This document shows positions 6,972 through 15,823 of a stretch of DNA of 64,000 nucleotides, piece by piece. The stretch comes from Planctomycetaceae bacterium (GTDB lineage Bacteria > Planctomycetota > Planctomycetia > Pirellulales > Pirellulaceae): assembly GCA_012729315.1 (NCBI GenBank), contig JAAYDI010000139.1, positions 1 through 64,000 of the forward strand, written 5' to 3'. The notes under the pieces were generated by a model. The model did no database searches and was not told where the DNA came from. It saw nothing but the letters and a program-made list of their open reading frames with translations. The translations under genes and the position numbers were made by a program. Numbering within the stretch: the stretch's first letter is position 1; each line of letters begins with the position of its first letter.

Positions 6972-8624
6972 TTACGGCGGGTTGGTCGTGCACGGTGCGC
7001 CGTGACCCGTTTCCTGGCCGTCGAGCATGCCGCGCAGCATGGCATAGCCGCGTCGCGCCGGGGGACGCCGTGGCTGGTAGCTCTTCCGCATCAGCAGCAT
7101 ATCCGGCATGATGCGCAGGAACGTAGCGACGACGTGCGGGTCCCACTGCACGCCGGCTCCCCGCCGCAGAATCTCTTCGGCCTTGGCCTGGGGCAGTGCC
7201 TGCCGGTACGGGCGGTCGCTGGTCATCGCGTCGTAGGCGTCGGCCACCGCCAGAATCCGGGCGTCGAGCGGGATGGTGTCTTCCCGCAGGCCATCGGGAT
7301 AGCCGCGGCCGTCCCAACGCTCATGGTGGTGCAACACGCCGACCAGGACGTCGTCCAACGCGTCGAGTCCGTAGAGGATGTTCCAGCCCTCTTCCGAGTG
7401 GCGTCGGATATCCACAAACTCGTCGTCGTTCAAGCTGTTGGCATTCTTCAGCAGGTTGTCATGCACGGCGATCTTGCCAACGTCATGCAGCAGTCCGGCC
7501 AGATAGATCCGCTGGCAGACTTTGGCTTTCAGGCCGAGCGCGGCACCCAGGTGTCTCGCGTACATCCCGACACGCTCGCTGTGGCCAAACGTGTAGTGGT
7601 CCTTGGCTTCCACCGCGTTGACCAGCGCCCGCACAATTTCCAGCAACAGCTGTTCCTTGTCGCGGAAGAGATCGATGTTGGCGGCGTGAGCGGCTAGGAT
7701 CGCGGCCGTCAACTGCAGCAGGCTGGCTTCGTTGGCACCGAACTCGTGGCAGCTCAGGTGCCGCGGGCTGTCCGCCGGCACATCGCACTCCGGCACATCG
7801 CACTCCGGCGCATCGCACTGGGGGCACAGCCGATTGATGGCCAGCACCCACGCGCAGACGCCCTGCGAACGCAGCATGGGAACGAGGATGAAACTCCGCA
7901 GACCACGGATGTCGTGGAACTCGGGCGCGTTCTGGCAGCCGTTGTGCACGACCGGTTGGCGCACGGCGGCGTCACGGAACTGTTCCACCAGCCGCGAGCA
8001 GACGCGGTCGCCCAGACGATTGTGGCCCTCCGATACGACGGGCCGCCCGACCAGGCAGGAGTTTCTGTCGCGTCCGGCTGACACCAGCACGACGGCTTCG
8101 GCGTGCAGCTGCTCCCGCAGCTGCGGAAAGATCGTCTGAGCCAGCTGGTTGATGTCGAGCGACAGGTCGGCCAGCGACAGATGTTCGGCCACCCGGTGCA
8201 GGAACGTCAGCTTCTCCGAGTCCGTGGCAACCTGACTGATGAGCTGGTTGCATTCGCCGCTGAGCAGCTGGACCTGCCGCTGCAGCTGGATCTGTTTCCG
8301 GACCTGTTGCAGGAGGCGGGCGAGCAGATCGGGATCGCTGGTACGCACGACGGCCGAGGCGAGCAGCGGCGGGTGGGACGCCCCTGAGAGTGGCAGCACG
8401 ACCAGCCACTGGTCGGCGCCTTTCCGCGCGATCACGTGGTCGATGCCCGGCTGCGCCGCTCGTTCAAAGAACTCCCGGTCCTCGTGGGCTGGCACGTCCC
8501 CGTCGGCCGGCGCGGGCCACAGCTGGAACTCAACGCCGAGCGTTTCACGCAAGATGGCTTCGATGGCCGGGTACTGCCCGGTCGGCAGAGCTGTATCGAG
8601 TTTCTCACTGGACGCGGCTGTCAT
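6972..8624 (-). CDS. GAF-like/HD-GYP cyclic-di-GMP phosphodiesterase
   Basis: About 550 aa. The N-terminal two thirds looks like a sensory, GAF-type region (about 130-260; GLRSFILVPMLRSQGVCAWV is typical). The C-terminal HD-GYP domain is complete: FGHSERVGMYARHLG, LLHDVGK (about 378-384), HHHERWDGRGYPDGL with GYP at about 441-443, and ILAVADAYDAMTSDRPYR. Such enzymes hydrolyse the second messenger cyclic di-GMP and usually promote motility over attachment, which fits the flagellar neighbourhood. Between sensor and catalytic domain is a Cys-rich loop (CPQCDAPECDVPECDVPADS) built by a 15-bp repeat. The start MTAASSEKLD is chosen because the longer frame overlaps upstream non-coding sequence; the ribosome site is weak. 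Last gene of the ppx-ppk-sixA run. Confidence 0.85.
   Translation of the reverse strand: MTAASSEKLDTALPTGQYPAIEAILRETLGVEFQLWPAPADGDVPAHEDREFFERAAQPGIDHVIARKGADQWLVVLPLSGASHPPLLASAVVRTSDPDLLARLLQQVRKQIQLQRQVQLLSGECNQLISQVATDSEKLTFLHRVAEHLSLADLSLDINQLAQTIFPQLREQLHAEAVVLVSAGRDRNSCLVGRPVVSEGHNRLGDRVCSRLVEQFRDAAVRQPVVHNGCQNAPEFHDIRGLRSFILVPMLRSQGVCAWVLAINRLCPQCDAPECDVPECDVPADSPRHLSCHEFGANEASLLQLTAAILAAHAANIDLFRDKEQLLLEIVRALVNAVEAKDHYTFGHSERVGMYARHLGAALGLKAKVCQRIYLAGLLHDVGKIAVHDNLLKNANSLNDDEFVDIRRHSEEGWNILYGLDALDDVLVGVLHHHERWDGRGYPDGLREDTIPLDARILAVADAYDAMTSDRPYRQALPQAKAEEILRRGAGVQWDPHVVATFLRIMPDMLLMRKSYQPRRPPARRGYAMLRGMLDGQETGHGAPCTTNPP
7777..7821. repeat. Three 15-bp in-frame tandem units
   Basis: The unit GGCACATCGCACTCC occurs twice exactly and a third time with two changes at the end and one inside. 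In the HD-GYP gene it encodes CDVPE-type pentapeptides, each with a Cys. The unit length is a multiple of three, so copy number can change without frameshift. Confidence 0.85.
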
Positions 8625-8804
8625 GCGGCGCACTCGTCGTTGCCATCGCTGCAGACCGCAGAAGTGCCATGCTGAGCGCGCGGTGATGCGGCCGATGTGT
8701 GGAGATGCCGTTGAGAACCTACGCCAGCTCCGCACGAAGTCAAGCCGCGGGGGCCGGGATTCGGCTGCCAGGTTGTGCGGGCGCACGTACATCAGGCGGC
8801 GCAT

Positions 8805-9296
8805 TCATGCCCGGCTGCGCGGCTGCCACAAATCGATCAGGGTGCCCCGCGTCCGTGTGTTCACCTCGCACCACTGGGCCACGTCCAGCTGGATATGGGC
8901 CAACGCCGCGGTGGGGAGCGGGACCGGCTGCCCGGTCAACAGGGCAACCAGCTGCTCCAGCCCGGGGTTGTGGCCGACCAGCAGCACCCGGCTGACCGTC
9001 TCGTCGAGCGTGCGGAGCTCGTCGAGGCAGGCGTCAGGGGGGGCCAGATACAGGGATTCCCGCTGTTGGATCACATCCTGACAGCCGCATTCGCGGGCGA
9101 CCCGGATGGCGGTCTTCACCGCGCGTTTGGCGGTGGAGCTGATGATCAGATCCGGCTGCAGCTGGCGCTGCTGGATCCATTGGCCGACGCGCGGCGCGTC
9201 GTGTTTGCCGCGTTTGTTCAAGGGGCGGTCGTGATCATCCCACTGCGTGTCTTTCCAGCTGGACTTGGCGTGCCGCAGGATCAGCAAGGTCTTCAT
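8805..9296 (-). CDS. sixA: SixA-type histidine phosphatase
   Basis: The product is 163 aa, typical for the SixA branch of the histidine phosphatase (phosphoglycerate-mutase-like) superfamily. The catalytic RHG-type motif is LILRHAKSSW near the N-terminus. The family-typical DHDRPLNKRGKHDA follows, then SSTAKRAVKTA, and the second histidine in LLVGHNPGLEQL. SixA removes phosphate from the HPt domain of phosphorelay kinases (ArcB in E. coli), though the substrate here is unknown. The start (MKTLLILRHAK) follows the ppk1 stop by 22 nt with AGGGTGG upstream, so it is probably co-transcribed with ppk1 and the Ppx gene. Confidence 0.87.
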   Translation of the reverse strand: MKTLLILRHAKSSWKDTQWDDHDRPLNKRGKHDAPRVGQWIQQRQLQPDLIISSTAKRAVKTAIRVARECGCQDVIQQRESLYLAPPDACLDELRTLDETVSRVLLVGHNPGLEQLVALLTGQPVPLPTAALAHIQLDVAQWCEVNTRTRGTLIDLWQPRSRA

Positions 9297-9318
9297 GGGA
9301 GCGATCCACCCTGGCAGC

Positions 9319-11421
9319 TCAGCCATTGGGTTCGGGGGCCTGGTGCGGTTCAAAGACGGTGCGCCGCGACTGCTCGGCACTCTTCACGGCCGCCACAGCG
9401 CGCTGATAGAGCACTTCCTGGCTGCGAAAGCGGTCCTTCTTGGCCGGGGCGCGGACCCGGCGTGTCGTGCCGTCGCAGCACAGCATGGCCGCTTTGACAT
9501 TGTCGCGGAGATATGCGTGGAGCGTGGCGATCAGACGCCGTTTCGCCGCCGCGTCCTCGACGGGCACGAGCAGTTCCACGCGGCGGTCGAGGTTCCGGGG
9601 CATCCAGTCGGCACTGGAAATGAACACCCGTTCGTCGCCGCCGTGAGAGAAGTAGAACACGCGCGAGTGTTCGCGGAACCGATCGACCACGCTGGCGACC
9701 CGGATGTTCTCGCTGAGCCCCGGGACGCCGGGCCGCAGGCAGCAGAGTCCGCAGACGATCAGCTGGATGTCGACCCCTTCCTGGGCCGCTTCATAGAGCG
9801 CGTCGATGATCTCCCGATCGCCCAGCGCGTTGAGCTTGGCGATGATCTGCGCCTTCTGCCCCTGCTTCTTCCACTGCCGCTCCATCTGGATCATCTCGAT
9901 CAGCTTGGGGCGGAGCCCGGCCGGTGCGGTGTCGATCTTGCGGAACCGTTGCGCGTAGGCGTGGCTGGTGACGGAGTTGAAGAAGTCGGTCGCATCCGCG
10001 CCCAGCTCCTCGTTGCACGTCAACAGGCTGACGTCGCTGTACAACCGCGCGGTCGTTTCACTGTAATCGCCGGTGCCGAAGTGCACGTAGCGCCGCAGCC
10101 CGTCGGGCTCGCGGCGCACGACGATGCACAGCTTGGCGTGGGTCCGCAGGCCCTGCACGCCATAGATCACCTGTACCGAGGCCTGTTCCAGCGTCTTGGC
10201 CCAGGCCATCTTGTGCGCATCGCGGAAACGCGACTTGAGTTCGATAATGGCCGTGACGTACTTGTCGTGCTCGGCGGCGCGGATCAGGGCCTCGACCAGC
10301 GGGCTGTCGTGGTCGGTGCCATACAGGATCTGCTTGATGGCCACTACGTCCGGATCCTCGGCGGCCTCTTCCAGCAGCCGGATGATCGGGTCGAAGCTGT
10401 CATACGGATGGTGCAGCAGCACATCCTTGTTCGAGAGGGTGTCGAACATGCTGGCGGTCAGATCGACGCTGGGAGAAGGCTGCGGGGGCCAGGTGTCGTA
10501 CTTGAGTTTCTCGAACCCGGCCAGGCGGTGCAGCTGGCCGAACGCCGCCAGGTCGAGAGGGCCGGGCACCGCGAACACGCAGGGGGTGGGAGCCGGGGAA
10601 GCGGCCAGGATGAAATCGCGCAGTTCAGTGCTGGCGCGCTGATCGATCTCCAGCCGCACGCAGTCGCGGGCCAGCGCCTCGTCGCTCAGTTCCGGCAGCT
10701 GCTGGAGCAGATCGCCGGCCAGGTCCCGCCGCACCGGCGCGTCCGCGTGCCGCGTCAGGCGGAACGGGACGCACTCCAGCAGCTCCTCGTCGGGGAATAG
10801 CCGCCCGACGAACAGGGCGATGGCATCTTCCAGCAGCAGGTAGGCATAGCCTCCTTCGCTGTAGAGCGTCAGGAACCGGTGGATGGCGGGGCCGAAGGGA
10901 ATGATCACGACGCGCTGGCCGGTCGCGTTCTTGAGCCGGATGCCCACAATCACCGTCTGGTTGGGAAGTGGGGGGAAGTGCCCCTCCGCGCCGACCGCCA
11001 GCGGCGACAGCACGGAGGCGATCTCGGTCTCAAACACCTGCTGTACCATTCGCACCTGCCGCTCCGACAGCGTGCCGGGGCGCATCCGCTGGATCCCGGC
11101 TCCCGCCAACGCCTGCTCCAGCTCCTCAAAACAGGCGTACTGGTCAGCGCACATGGCGCGCGTCCGCTCCAGGATCGCCTCCAGCTGCTGACTCGGTGTC
11201 AGGCCGGCGATGTCGGGCACCTCGCAGCCGTGGTCGACCAGCACCTTGAGCGCGCCGACGCGCACCATGAAGAATTCGTCGAGATGCAGGCTCGTCAGCG
11301 CCAGGGAATGCAGCCGTTCGAGCAACGGGATGCCGTTGTCGCAGGCTTCGTCCAGGAACCGCTGATTGTACTCCAACCAGCTCAGTTCACGGTTCAGGTA
11401 TCGCGTGGCAGTGGCTTTCAT
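9319..11421 (-). CDS. ppk: Polyphosphate kinase 1
   Basis: The product is 700 aa, the normal length for PPK1, which reversibly makes inorganic polyphosphate from ATP. The N domain opens with NRELSWLEYNQRFLDEA (10-26), the family signature. The head domain follows. The catalytic C domains contain LRTHAKLCIVVRRE with the phosphorylated His428, HFGTGDYSETTARLYSD, and the second histidine region YFSHGGDERVFISSADWMPR. All expected motifs are intact. It is preceded by the Ppx/GppA gene (75-nt gap) and followed closely by sixA, so synthesis and breakdown of polyphosphate are coupled in one transcription unit. Cytoplasmic or membrane-associated. Confidence 0.96.
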   Translation of the reverse strand: MKATATRYLNRELSWLEYNQRFLDEACDNGIPLLERLHSLALTSLHLDEFFMVRVGALKVLVDHGCEVPDIAGLTPSQQLEAILERTRAMCADQYACFEELEQALAGAGIQRMRPGTLSERQVRMVQQVFETEIASVLSPLAVGAEGHFPPLPNQTVIVGIRLKNATGQRVVIIPFGPAIHRFLTLYSEGGYAYLLLEDAIALFVGRLFPDEELLECVPFRLTRHADAPVRRDLAGDLLQQLPELSDEALARDCVRLEIDQRASTELRDFILAASPAPTPCVFAVPGPLDLAAFGQLHRLAGFEKLKYDTWPPQPSPSVDLTASMFDTLSNKDVLLHHPYDSFDPIIRLLEEAAEDPDVVAIKQILYGTDHDSPLVEALIRAAEHDKYVTAIIELKSRFRDAHKMAWAKTLEQASVQVIYGVQGLRTHAKLCIVVRREPDGLRRYVHFGTGDYSETTARLYSDVSLLTCNEELGADATDFFNSVTSHAYAQRFRKIDTAPAGLRPKLIEMIQMERQWKKQGQKAQIIAKLNALGDREIIDALYEAAQEGVDIQLIVCGLCCLRPGVPGLSENIRVASVVDRFREHSRVFYFSHGGDERVFISSADWMPRNLDRRVELLVPVEDAAAKRRLIATLHAYLRDNVKAAMLCCDGTTRRVRAPAKKDRFRSQEVLYQRAVAAVKSAEQSRRTVFEPHQAPEPNG

Positions 11422-11496
11422 AGTGATCTATCGCAGTGTGAACCAGGTGCCGACCGGTGCGTCTTCCCCCCTGCCCTGCCCTGCATTGCATTGCCC

Positions 11497-13077
11497 TCAG
11501 CGGGAGATCCGCAGCAGGACCCGCAGGCCGAATACCTCCTCGAACAGCCCCGCGTTCTGGCGGAGCGCGAGCTGTTCCAGCGACAAGTCCTCCGCACGCG
11601 CTATGGAGATCACCAGCCGGGAACCTTCCACCCGGCAGGTGAAATCGTGAATCCGCTGGCTCCGCGATTCGTCCAGCGCGACGGCGATGCGCAGCAGGGC
11701 CGCCATCTTGGAGACCGCTACCCGCTCCTCGCGCGTCAGCGTGGCGTAGCCTTCGTGGAGCGGCTGCGGGGCGGAGCGGCGGTGGTAGCGCGCGACCAGC
11801 GCCACCAGCAGCAGATTGCGCTTCCCGAGCCCGAAGATCTCGCTGTTGCGGATCAGGTACATCGAGTGCTTGTGCAGGCTGCGGTGGCTGACAAAACCGC
11901 CGATCTCGTGCAGCAGCGCGGCCACGTGGAGTACGATCTCATGCCGTAAATCCAGCTGGTGCTCGGACTGTAACTGCTCGAACAGCTGGCTGGCCAGCCG
12001 GGCCACATGGGACGCGTGCGGCTCGTCAAAGTCGTACTTGTGGCCGAGGTTCAAGGCCGACCGGACAATCTGCTGGCGGAACTCCTGCGTCCAGGCCTGG
12101 CCGACCGCCATCTCCTGCAGCAGGCCGTCCCGCAGATTCGTGTTGGTGATCAACACGTTTTCCACATTCAGCGCCCGGGCCAGCATCACGTAGCTCAACA
12201 GCGCCGGGCCAACCGTCTCGGCCTCCGGGAAACTCAGGTGGTACCGGTGCACGATCCGGTCGTCCGACAACGTGATCAACCTGGCCGTGAAATCGGCCAG
12301 CGTGTTGACCGGCAGACGGGTCAGCTGGTCGGGGCGCCAGTCCTGGAGCAGCTGGGTGGCGGCGAAGCGCACGTCCCCCCCCAGCGCGATCATCTCCACC
12401 GGCCCGTCGCTCCCCACCTGCTCCCGCACGTCATCCACCATCCGCTGAATCTGGCTTGCCATCACGTGCTGGACCTTGGCCGCCGGCGCATCGTACGCCT
12501 CCACCGCTTTGCGCAGGCGCAGGGAGCCAATTCGAAACGTGTACGCCGCGATCACGTTGCCGTGGGAGACCAGCAGCAGTTCAGTACTGCCGCCGCCGAT
12601 CTCCACCACCACGGTGCGGGCCTGAACCAGGGCCGGTTCGTTCCGCAGGTAGGACTGCACCCCCAGGTACGTCATGCGGGTGACTTCCGCTTCGTCAATC
12701 GGATCGATCACCAGTCCCGTAGCGATGTAGACCCGGTCGATGAACGCCAGCCGATTACGCGCTTCCCGCACCGCGCTGGTGGCCACCACACGCACATGCT
12801 CCGGGATCTTGATTCGATACTGCTCGACGATGTTGCGGTAGGCGCGGAGCACCCGGACGCACTCCTCCATCGTGGATTTGCGGATGACGTTGTCGGAGAA
12901 CGTGTCCTTGCCCAGGCTGACCGCCTGGGAGAGTGTATCGAGCGTGCGCACGCTCCCCGACTCGCCGATCTCGCCGATGGCCATCCGGATCGAGGTCGCG
13001 CCGATGTCGATCACGGCGACGGTCCTGATGGCCGACGGCTGGCGACTCCCAGCTGCTTCGGGCAGTTTCGCGTCCAT
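11497..13077 (-). CDS. ppx: Exopolyphosphatase / Ppx-GppA family phosphatase
   Basis: The product is 526 aa. The actin-like ATPase-fold domains begin with VAVIDIGATSIRMAIGEI (20-37, phosphate loop). They continue with VVATSAVREARNR, the conserved EIGGGSTELLLVSHG and ALGGDVRFAA. The C-terminal part has an HD-like domain (HVAALLHEIGGFVSHRSLHK and LVALVARYHRR), as in long Ppx/GppA proteins. It should release phosphate from polyphosphate chain ends and/or hydrolyse pppGpp; sequence alone does not separate these. It stands first in the ppx-ppk-sixA-HD-GYP run and 74 nt after a ROK kinase gene. Confidence 0.92.
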   Translation of the reverse strand: MDAKLPEAAGSRQPSAIRTVAVIDIGATSIRMAIGEIGESGSVRTLDTLSQAVSLGKDTFSDNVIRKSTMEECVRVLRAYRNIVEQYRIKIPEHVRVVATSAVREARNRLAFIDRVYIATGLVIDPIDEAEVTRMTYLGVQSYLRNEPALVQARTVVVEIGGGSTELLLVSHGNVIAAYTFRIGSLRLRKAVEAYDAPAAKVQHVMASQIQRMVDDVREQVGSDGPVEMIALGGDVRFAATQLLQDWRPDQLTRLPVNTLADFTARLITLSDDRIVHRYHLSFPEAETVGPALLSYVMLARALNVENVLITNTNLRDGLLQEMAVGQAWTQEFRQQIVRSALNLGHKYDFDEPHASHVARLASQLFEQLQSEHQLDLRHEIVLHVAALLHEIGGFVSHRSLHKHSMYLIRNSEIFGLGKRNLLLVALVARYHRRSAPQPLHEGYATLTREERVAVSKMAALLRIAVALDESRSQRIHDFTCRVEGSRLVISIARAEDLSLEQLALRQNAGLFEEVFGLRVLLRISR

Positions 13078-13151
13078 GTGTCTCTCGACGCCTTCTCATG
13101 CTAATACCAGAGCTGCGACCAGGCTCCACCCCGCGGTCGGCAGGAAGCGAC

Positions 13152-14147
13152 TCAACGCTGTGTCTGCCGGTACCGCGTCCACGCGGCCGCTCCCATGACC
13201 GTGGCGCCGTCGGCCAGCTTCGCTTCCACGACCCGGAACGTGTCCCGGAACGACTTCATTACCCGATTCCGGGCCGTCCGCGACACCTCGTCAATGAACA
13301 GTTCCGGCATCGCCTGCACAAGCCCACCCCCCAGCACGATGACGTCGGGGGCCAGCAGGTGGATCACGGTCGCCAGCGAGATACCGATGTGCTGGGCCGC
13401 CTTCCGCACGATCTTCTCCACCGTCTCGTCGCCCGCCTTGATCGCCGTGGCCAGGATCCCGCTGCGAATGTTGGCCAGATCGGTACCCGGTCGCTGCTTC
13501 TTGATCTGCGAACGGAAATCCGCTTTCGCCACTTCGGCCGAGATCGCCAGACGGCTGGCGACCGTCTCGAGGCAGCCGTGTTGGCCGCAGCCGCACAGCC
13601 CCCCCTTGGCCGTGACCTCCATGTGCCCCACCTCCATGCACGTGATGTTCTTCCCCTGAATGATCTCGCCGTTGTAGACGCAGCCGCCGCCGATGCCGGT
13701 CCCGGGAAAGATCCCGAACACGGTCCGCGCCCCTTTCGCGGCCCCAAACAGGTTCTCCGCGTACACCCCGGCGTCCACATCATTGACCAGGTGCACGTTG
13801 GTGCCGAACGCCGACTGCAGCGGACCGCGCAGGTCGACGTTCTTCCAGCCCAGATTGGACGCTTCCAGGACGATTCCCCGCTCGGGATCGACCGGCCCGG
13901 GGCACCCGACACCGATGCCGCAAAGCTCCTGAGGCCCCGCCTGGGCGTTCTCCAACGCCTGCTCGATGGTCTCCCGGATCCGGTCGACGCTGATCTTCTG
14001 GCCGTTTTCGCCCCGTGTCTTGCGACGCTTCTGTCCCAGCACCTGGAACGTGTCGTCAAACACGGTGGCCATGATCTTCGTACCGCCCAGATCGAACCCG
14101 ACCCACCGCCGTGACTTGTTCTTGCCCTCTTTGTCTTTTTCGCCCAT
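13152..14147 (-). CDS. ROK family sugar kinase (glucokinase-like)
   Basis: The product is 331 aa. The ATP-binding phosphate-1 motif is GFDLGGTKI (17-25). A second phosphate loop is GIFPGTGIGGGCVYNGEI. The ROK signature includes EVGHMEV and the zinc-binding GGLCGCGQHGCLE (Cys-x-Cys then Cys). The adenosine motif is VIVLGGGLVQAMPEL. All residues expected of an active ROK kinase are present, so phosphorylation of glucose or an N-acyl hexosamine is likely; the exact sugar is not decidable by eye. The start is supported by AGGA 9 nt upstream; the longer open frame runs into low-complexity GC-rich sequence. It lies between fliA and the polyphosphate genes on the same strand, with a 270-bp gap to fliA. 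Confidence 0.9.
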   Translation of the reverse strand: MGEKDKEGKNKSRRWVGFDLGGTKIMATVFDDTFQVLGQKRRKTRGENGQKISVDRIRETIEQALENAQAGPQELCGIGVGCPGPVDPERGIVLEASNLGWKNVDLRGPLQSAFGTNVHLVNDVDAGVYAENLFGAAKGARTVFGIFPGTGIGGGCVYNGEIIQGKNITCMEVGHMEVTAKGGLCGCGQHGCLETVASRLAISAEVAKADFRSQIKKQRPGTDLANIRSGILATAIKAGDETVEKIVRKAAQHIGISLATVIHLLAPDVIVLGGGLVQAMPELFIDEVSRTARNRVMKSFRDTFRVVEAKLADGATVMGAAAWTRYRQTQR

Positions 14148-14416
14148 CCGTCCGTTTCCTGTCGGAGTACTGGTCGATCGAAGCGCCCCACCTGTGGTTC
14201 GCTTGTCAAGAATAGCAGACCGGAGGCGACCTGCGAATGCGCGGTGCGCGACGAGCGGGAGGGCGCGCGCGGCGGCGTCCCGGGGGGGAGGCGGCAGGAC
14301 GAGTCGCGCCTGCCGCGGTGAGCGAGAAGACCGGGGGGGGATGGAGTGCGTTACGCTGACCTGCGGCAGCGCCGCGCGATGCGGGGCGCGCCGGGCGGCC
14401 AGCGGGGTGGCCGCCA

Positions 14417-15250
14417 TCAGGTGCCGAACTCGGGCCGCCGCCGTCTCAGTTGGGCCTGCAGGCGCTGCACAATGCTGCTGTGCATCTGGCTGACGCGGCT
14501 CTCGCTCAGGTCGAGCGTGGCCCCGATCTCCTTCATGGTCAACTCTTCGTAGTAGTACAGAATGATGATCAGCCGCTCGTTGCGGTTGAGTCCCCTGGTG
14601 ACCAGTCGCATCAGGTCGTTCTTCTGGATGCGGCGTGTGGGATCTTCACCCTTCTTGTCTTCCAGGATGTCGATTTCGCGGACGTCTTTGTAGCTGTCGG
14701 TCTCGTACCACTTTTTGTTCAGGCTGATCAGACTCACGGCGTTGGCATCGAGCATCATCTTTTCCAGTTCCGGGACGCTCAGATTCATATGATCGGCCAA
14801 CTCCCGTTCCGTCGGCTGACGCCCCAGTTTGGCTTCCAGCGTCTTGGTGGCTTCGGCCAGCTTGCTGGCCTTGGACCGCACCAGGCGCGGGACCCAATCC
14901 ATGGTGCGCAGCTCGTCGAGCATGGCACCGCGAATGCGTGGCACGCAATAGGTCTCGAACTTCACGCCGCGCGACAGATCGAACGCGTCGATGGCGTCCA
15001 TCAATCCGAATACGCCGGCCGAGATCAGGTCGTCCAGTTCGACCCCTTCCGGCAAGCGGGCCCAGATGCGCTCTCCGTTGTATTTGACGAGCGGCAGGTA
15101 GCGTTCCACCAGCCGGTTGCGAAGCTCTTTCTGGCTGCGATCCGCTTTGTACCGTCGCCAGACCTCCTGGATGTCGTCCTTGCTCGCGTCCTTGCTCGCG
15201 TTCTTAGTTGCATCCGTCGCTGCATCCTTGGGTGCAATGGTCGTGGCCAT
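14417..15250 (-). CDS. fliA: Flagellar RNA polymerase sigma factor (sigma-28)
   Basis: The product is 277 aa. The sigma-70 family regions 2-4 are clear: region 2 with LVKYNGERIWARLPEGVELD, DDLISAGVFGLMDAIDAFD and RGVKFETYCVPRIRGAMLDE; region 3 with GRQPTERELADHMNLSVPEL; region 4 with ERLIIILYYYEELTMKEIG and LDLSESRVSQMHSS. This is the FliA/WhiG group. It directs late flagellar and motility genes and is held by FlgM until the hook is complete. The first 24 residues are a low-complexity Lys/Asp/Ala repeat (KDAATDATKN, ASKDASKDD) not usual in the family. The ribosome site (GGAGG before ATG) is good. It ends the flagellar locus, after flhF and flhG. Confidence 0.94.
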   Translation of the reverse strand: MATTIAPKDAATDATKNASKDASKDDIQEVWRRYKADRSQKELRNRLVERYLPLVKYNGERIWARLPEGVELDDLISAGVFGLMDAIDAFDLSRGVKFETYCVPRIRGAMLDELRTMDWVPRLVRSKASKLAEATKTLEAKLGRQPTERELADHMNLSVPELEKMMLDANAVSLISLNKKWYETDSYKDVREIDILEDKKGEDPTRRIQKNDLMRLVTRGLNRNERLIIILYYYEELTMKEIGATLDLSESRVSQMHSSIVQRLQAQLRRRRPEFGT

Positions 15251-15355
15251 GCAATCCTCCGTGATCCATAGTGCCGCCAGCGGCAGCTAAACGCGTGAGT
15301 TCCATCTCCGAGACTCGCGTGGCGCGAGTGTCCGGGGTCCGCGCGGCGGAGCGCA

Positions 15356-15637
15356 TCATGTCACTGCGCCGGGCTGCCCCGTTGAGGCGTCGTTCGCATG
15401 TGCCGCTGAGCTGGCCGATTCGGCGGCCTGCCACTGGGCGTGAAACCTGGTTTCGGTCGCCTCGACAACAGTCCTTTCTGCAATAGAGCCGATGATGTAT
15501 CCCAGAGCTGCGAAGGCGAACAGCGTCCACGAGGCGGTCAGCAGTGTCGCATCCATGTTCCCGCCCCGCAGGAGACAGCGGGCGATCACTGTGCCGAAGG
15601 CCAGCAGGCCCAAGGTTCCAGCAAACGAGCGTCCCAT
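15356..15637 (-). CDS. Small membrane protein beside fliA
   Basis: The product is 93 aa. Two hydrophobic segments (about 6-22, LGLLAFGTVIARCLL; and 33-52, ASWTLFAFAALGYIIGSIAE) are separated by a short Arg/Gly loop. A hydrophilic Ala/Ser/Glu-rich C-terminal tail follows. The spacing between flhG and fliA on the same strand, and a pattern I recall from planctomycete flagellar clusters, suggest a real gene of the locus. It matches no known flagellar component such as FliO or FliQ. Function unknown. Confidence 0.65.
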   Translation of the reverse strand: MGRSFAGTLGLLAFGTVIARCLLRGGNMDATLLTASWTLFAFAALGYIIGSIAERTVVEATETRFHAQWQAAESASSAAHANDASTGQPGAVT

Positions 15638-15823
15638 GTCCCGCTCCGGTCTTCCCGCAGAGTCGCGCTAAAGCATCCAGATTAACGGCCGGCGGCATAC
15701 CGCCGCCTCTCTTGTATATCGGTCGACGAGGGGCATCAGGATCAATCGAAGGTCTCGTGCTGCTGTTTTTCTCCGCAGTCGATGGTGTCAGGACATTCAC
15801 AGGTCTACAATCTCCGGTCGCTT

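Noticed and set aside
6380-7045. N-terminal extension of the esterase frame
   Set aside because: It overlaps the zinc-ribbon gene on the other strand and reads as low-complexity Arg/Gly/Ala; a signal peptide begins at the chosen start.
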